Source: Phaseolus vulgaris (taxonomy: Eukaryota; Streptophyta; Magnoliopsida; Fabales; Fabaceae). Taken from it: a stretch of DNA of 64,000 nt. The notes under the pieces were generated by a model, which saw only the letters and a program-made list of their open reading frames with translations, did not search any database and was not told the origin of the DNA. This document shows positions 62,454 through 64,000 of the stretch, piece by piece. The position numbers and the translations under genes are program-made. The stretch spans positions 2,877,332 through 2,941,331 of the forward strand of contig NC_023756.2 in the NCBI RefSeq assembly GCF_000499845.2, written 5' to 3'. Each line of letters opens with the position of its first letter. Within the stretch, counting starts at the first letter, position 1.

Positions 62454-64000
62454 ATGGGTCAAGCATTCGGTTGCTATCAAGTTGATCAGTCAAATGTGGC
62501 CATCAAGGAGCATTTTGGAAAATTTTCTGATGTTCTAGAACCTGGATGTCATTGCCTTCCTTGGTGTCTTGGTTATCAGATCGCTGGTGGTTTGTCACTG
62601 CGTGTGCAACAGCTTGATGTTCGATGTGAGACGAAAACCAAGGTATCTGCTGCTTCCTTTCCTTCACCAACGTTGTTTCATGGTGCTGTTCATTGTTTTG
62701 TTAATATAGCTTCTGGTTATTTTGTTCACTATCATGAAATTGGTCGGTACATAACAATGACAATTTATACTTAATTGACATAAATAACAATTTTCCAACA
62801 AAATTTATCTGTGTATTTCTAATAACTTCATATAAGAGTTCCAGGGAAAACATTTTGTTACTGGTTTTCATTGATCTATGCAATTTATAAATAAATTGAG
62901 AATTGAGATTGAACTTTGAATGCTCTTATCTTTTTTCCCTATGTTACACTGCACTTGTATTCCTCTTCATCAATTTATGCTATCAATATTTTGTTTTACT
63001 AGGATTTGGAAATGATTTTGCAAAAATTGTTCCGATATTTCTATGTGATTTATTGTGATCTGTTATTAGAGTTTGACTTTCATTAACCTGTTAGGATAAC
63101 GTCTTTGTCACTGTGGTTGCGTCTGTGCAATACCGAGCTGTTGCTGATAAGGCATCTGATGCATTCTATAGGCTTACCAACACAAGGGAGCAGATCCAAT
63201 CATATGTTTTTGATGGTATGAAGGATGACTTTTCTATTTGAAATTCCATTTATATGTTGCATTCAAAGGGGTTAATCTACTTCGATCATTGATGGTTGTG
63301 TTTATGAAGCAGTATACCTTTTGGATGTTGTGTCATAGCGCGGCTAACTTCTTTAACACTGCTAATATTTTGCATTTCTTCAGTTATCAGGGCCAGTGTA
63401 CCAAAATTGGAGTTGGATTCTGTCTTTGAGCAGAAGAATGATATAGCAAAGTCTGTAGAGGAGGAGCTTGAGAAGGTAATCATTCTTTCCTACATTGCTT
63501 AGTTTTCTCACTTTTTAAAATATTCATTTGCAGATCATTCAAGGTCGTAATTCGTAATCACCCTTATTAACAAGTTTATTCAACCTTGATGTTCATAGGC
63601 AATGTCAACTTATGGATATGAGATAGTCCAGACCCTCATTGTTGATATTGAGCCCGATGTTAATGTCAAGAGAGCAATGAACGAGATTAATGCAGGTAAC
63701 ATGTTCTAGTTCCTAAAGAAAAAACTGCTATATATGTTGCAATTTCCTGTATCAAATTACTCTTACCTTGCATAAGATTACATACAGATGTTATGCATAC
63801 TGTTTCTGAGTTCTTGCCTTGGTTTTTGGATGGAACTGACTGTGTATAAGCATTTCTGCAATATGGTTTGTTTGGTAGCTATAAGCAATGTGACCTATGT
63901 TTTGAGGCAGAACACAAAAAGTTACAGATTCTCTGATAGAATGAATTAGGAATTGCAAATTGCAGAACTGCATTCTTACAAACTTCTGTACCTTACAGCA
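62454..64000 (+). CDS. HIR: Hypersensitive-induced reaction (HIR) protein, band-7/PHB family, 5' part
   Basis: Membrane-associated SPFH/band-7 protein of plasma-membrane microdomains; family members associate with NB-LRR immune receptors and promote hypersensitive cell death. Coding exons in the window: 62454-62642, 63095-63215, 63384-63475, 63599-63695, and the first two bases of the next at 63999-64000. Together they make 167 in-frame codons of a protein usually near 285 residues. The N-terminus [19 protein letters not shown] fits Gly2 myristoylation plus cysteine acylation. Then come [77 protein letters not shown] and [12 protein letters not shown], all diagnostic of HIR. The coiled-coil C-terminal part lies beyond the right edge. 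Which HIR paralogue it is cannot be settled from half the protein. Confidence 0.95.

Noticed and set aside
1..64000. CRISPR arrays, bacterial-type operons, tRNA or rRNA genes
   Set aside because: None seen. The tandem repeats here lack unique spacers and the window is clearly plant nuclear DNA; short tRNA genes could still have been missed by eye.

Overview
This is a 64 kb piece of nuclear DNA from a dicot plant, most likely a legume (bean/cowpea/soybean group; this is a guess). The support is intron-rich genes with GT-AG splice sites, very AT-rich spacers, plant-only gene families, and LTR, TRIM-like and hAT repeats of the kinds I associate with legumes. No database search was possible. Exon ends were read by eye from splice sites and reading frame and could be off by a few bases.

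Four intron-containing genes lie on the + strand. (1) 1-17111 is the 3' two-thirds of a VIH/PPIP5K-type diphosphoinositol pentakisphosphate kinase-phosphatase: 22 exons, 799 residues present, with the start upstream of the window. (2) 27461-34217 is a complete P3A plasma-membrane H+-ATPase of the AHA4/AHA11 type: 21 exons, 956 residues. (3) 46940-50719 is a complete receptor-like cytoplasmic kinase of the PBL34/35/36 group: 6 exons, 488 residues. (4) From 62454 to the right edge is the 5' part of a hypersensitive-induced reaction (HIR) band-7 protein. Between (2) and (3), on the - strand, are two related single-exon genes for small four-helix membrane proteins of unknown function (35849-36457 and 38281-38787).

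The spacers and the long VIH introns hold many repeats. Several have readable boundaries: two solo LTRs of one family (41385-41825 with a perfect 5-bp target duplication, and 58849-59280), two TRIM-like elements, a 1025-bp hAT-type element with a perfect 8-bp target duplication (53109-54133) and a decayed 338-bp relative, two fold-back MITEs, a dispersed element with GACAC-rich ends in four places, three Copia remnants, and a retroposed LINE-like fragment with a perfect 29-bp target duplication inside one Copia remnant.

The genes form no operon. As recalled, VIH, PBL and HIR genes are also close neighbours in Arabidopsis, so the block looks like old synteny into which the H+-ATPase and the membrane-protein pair were added, or from which they were lost elsewhere. 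VIH (phosphate/jasmonate signalling), PBL (immune signalling), HIR (immune membrane domains) and the proton pump all act in signalling or at the plasma membrane, but nothing in the sequence shows they act together. I found no clearly new multi-gene system. The most checkable oddities are the exactly duplicated splice donor in the H+-ATPase gene, the nested retroposon, the uncharacterised membrane-protein pair, and the 44-bp repeat array upstream of one of that pair.
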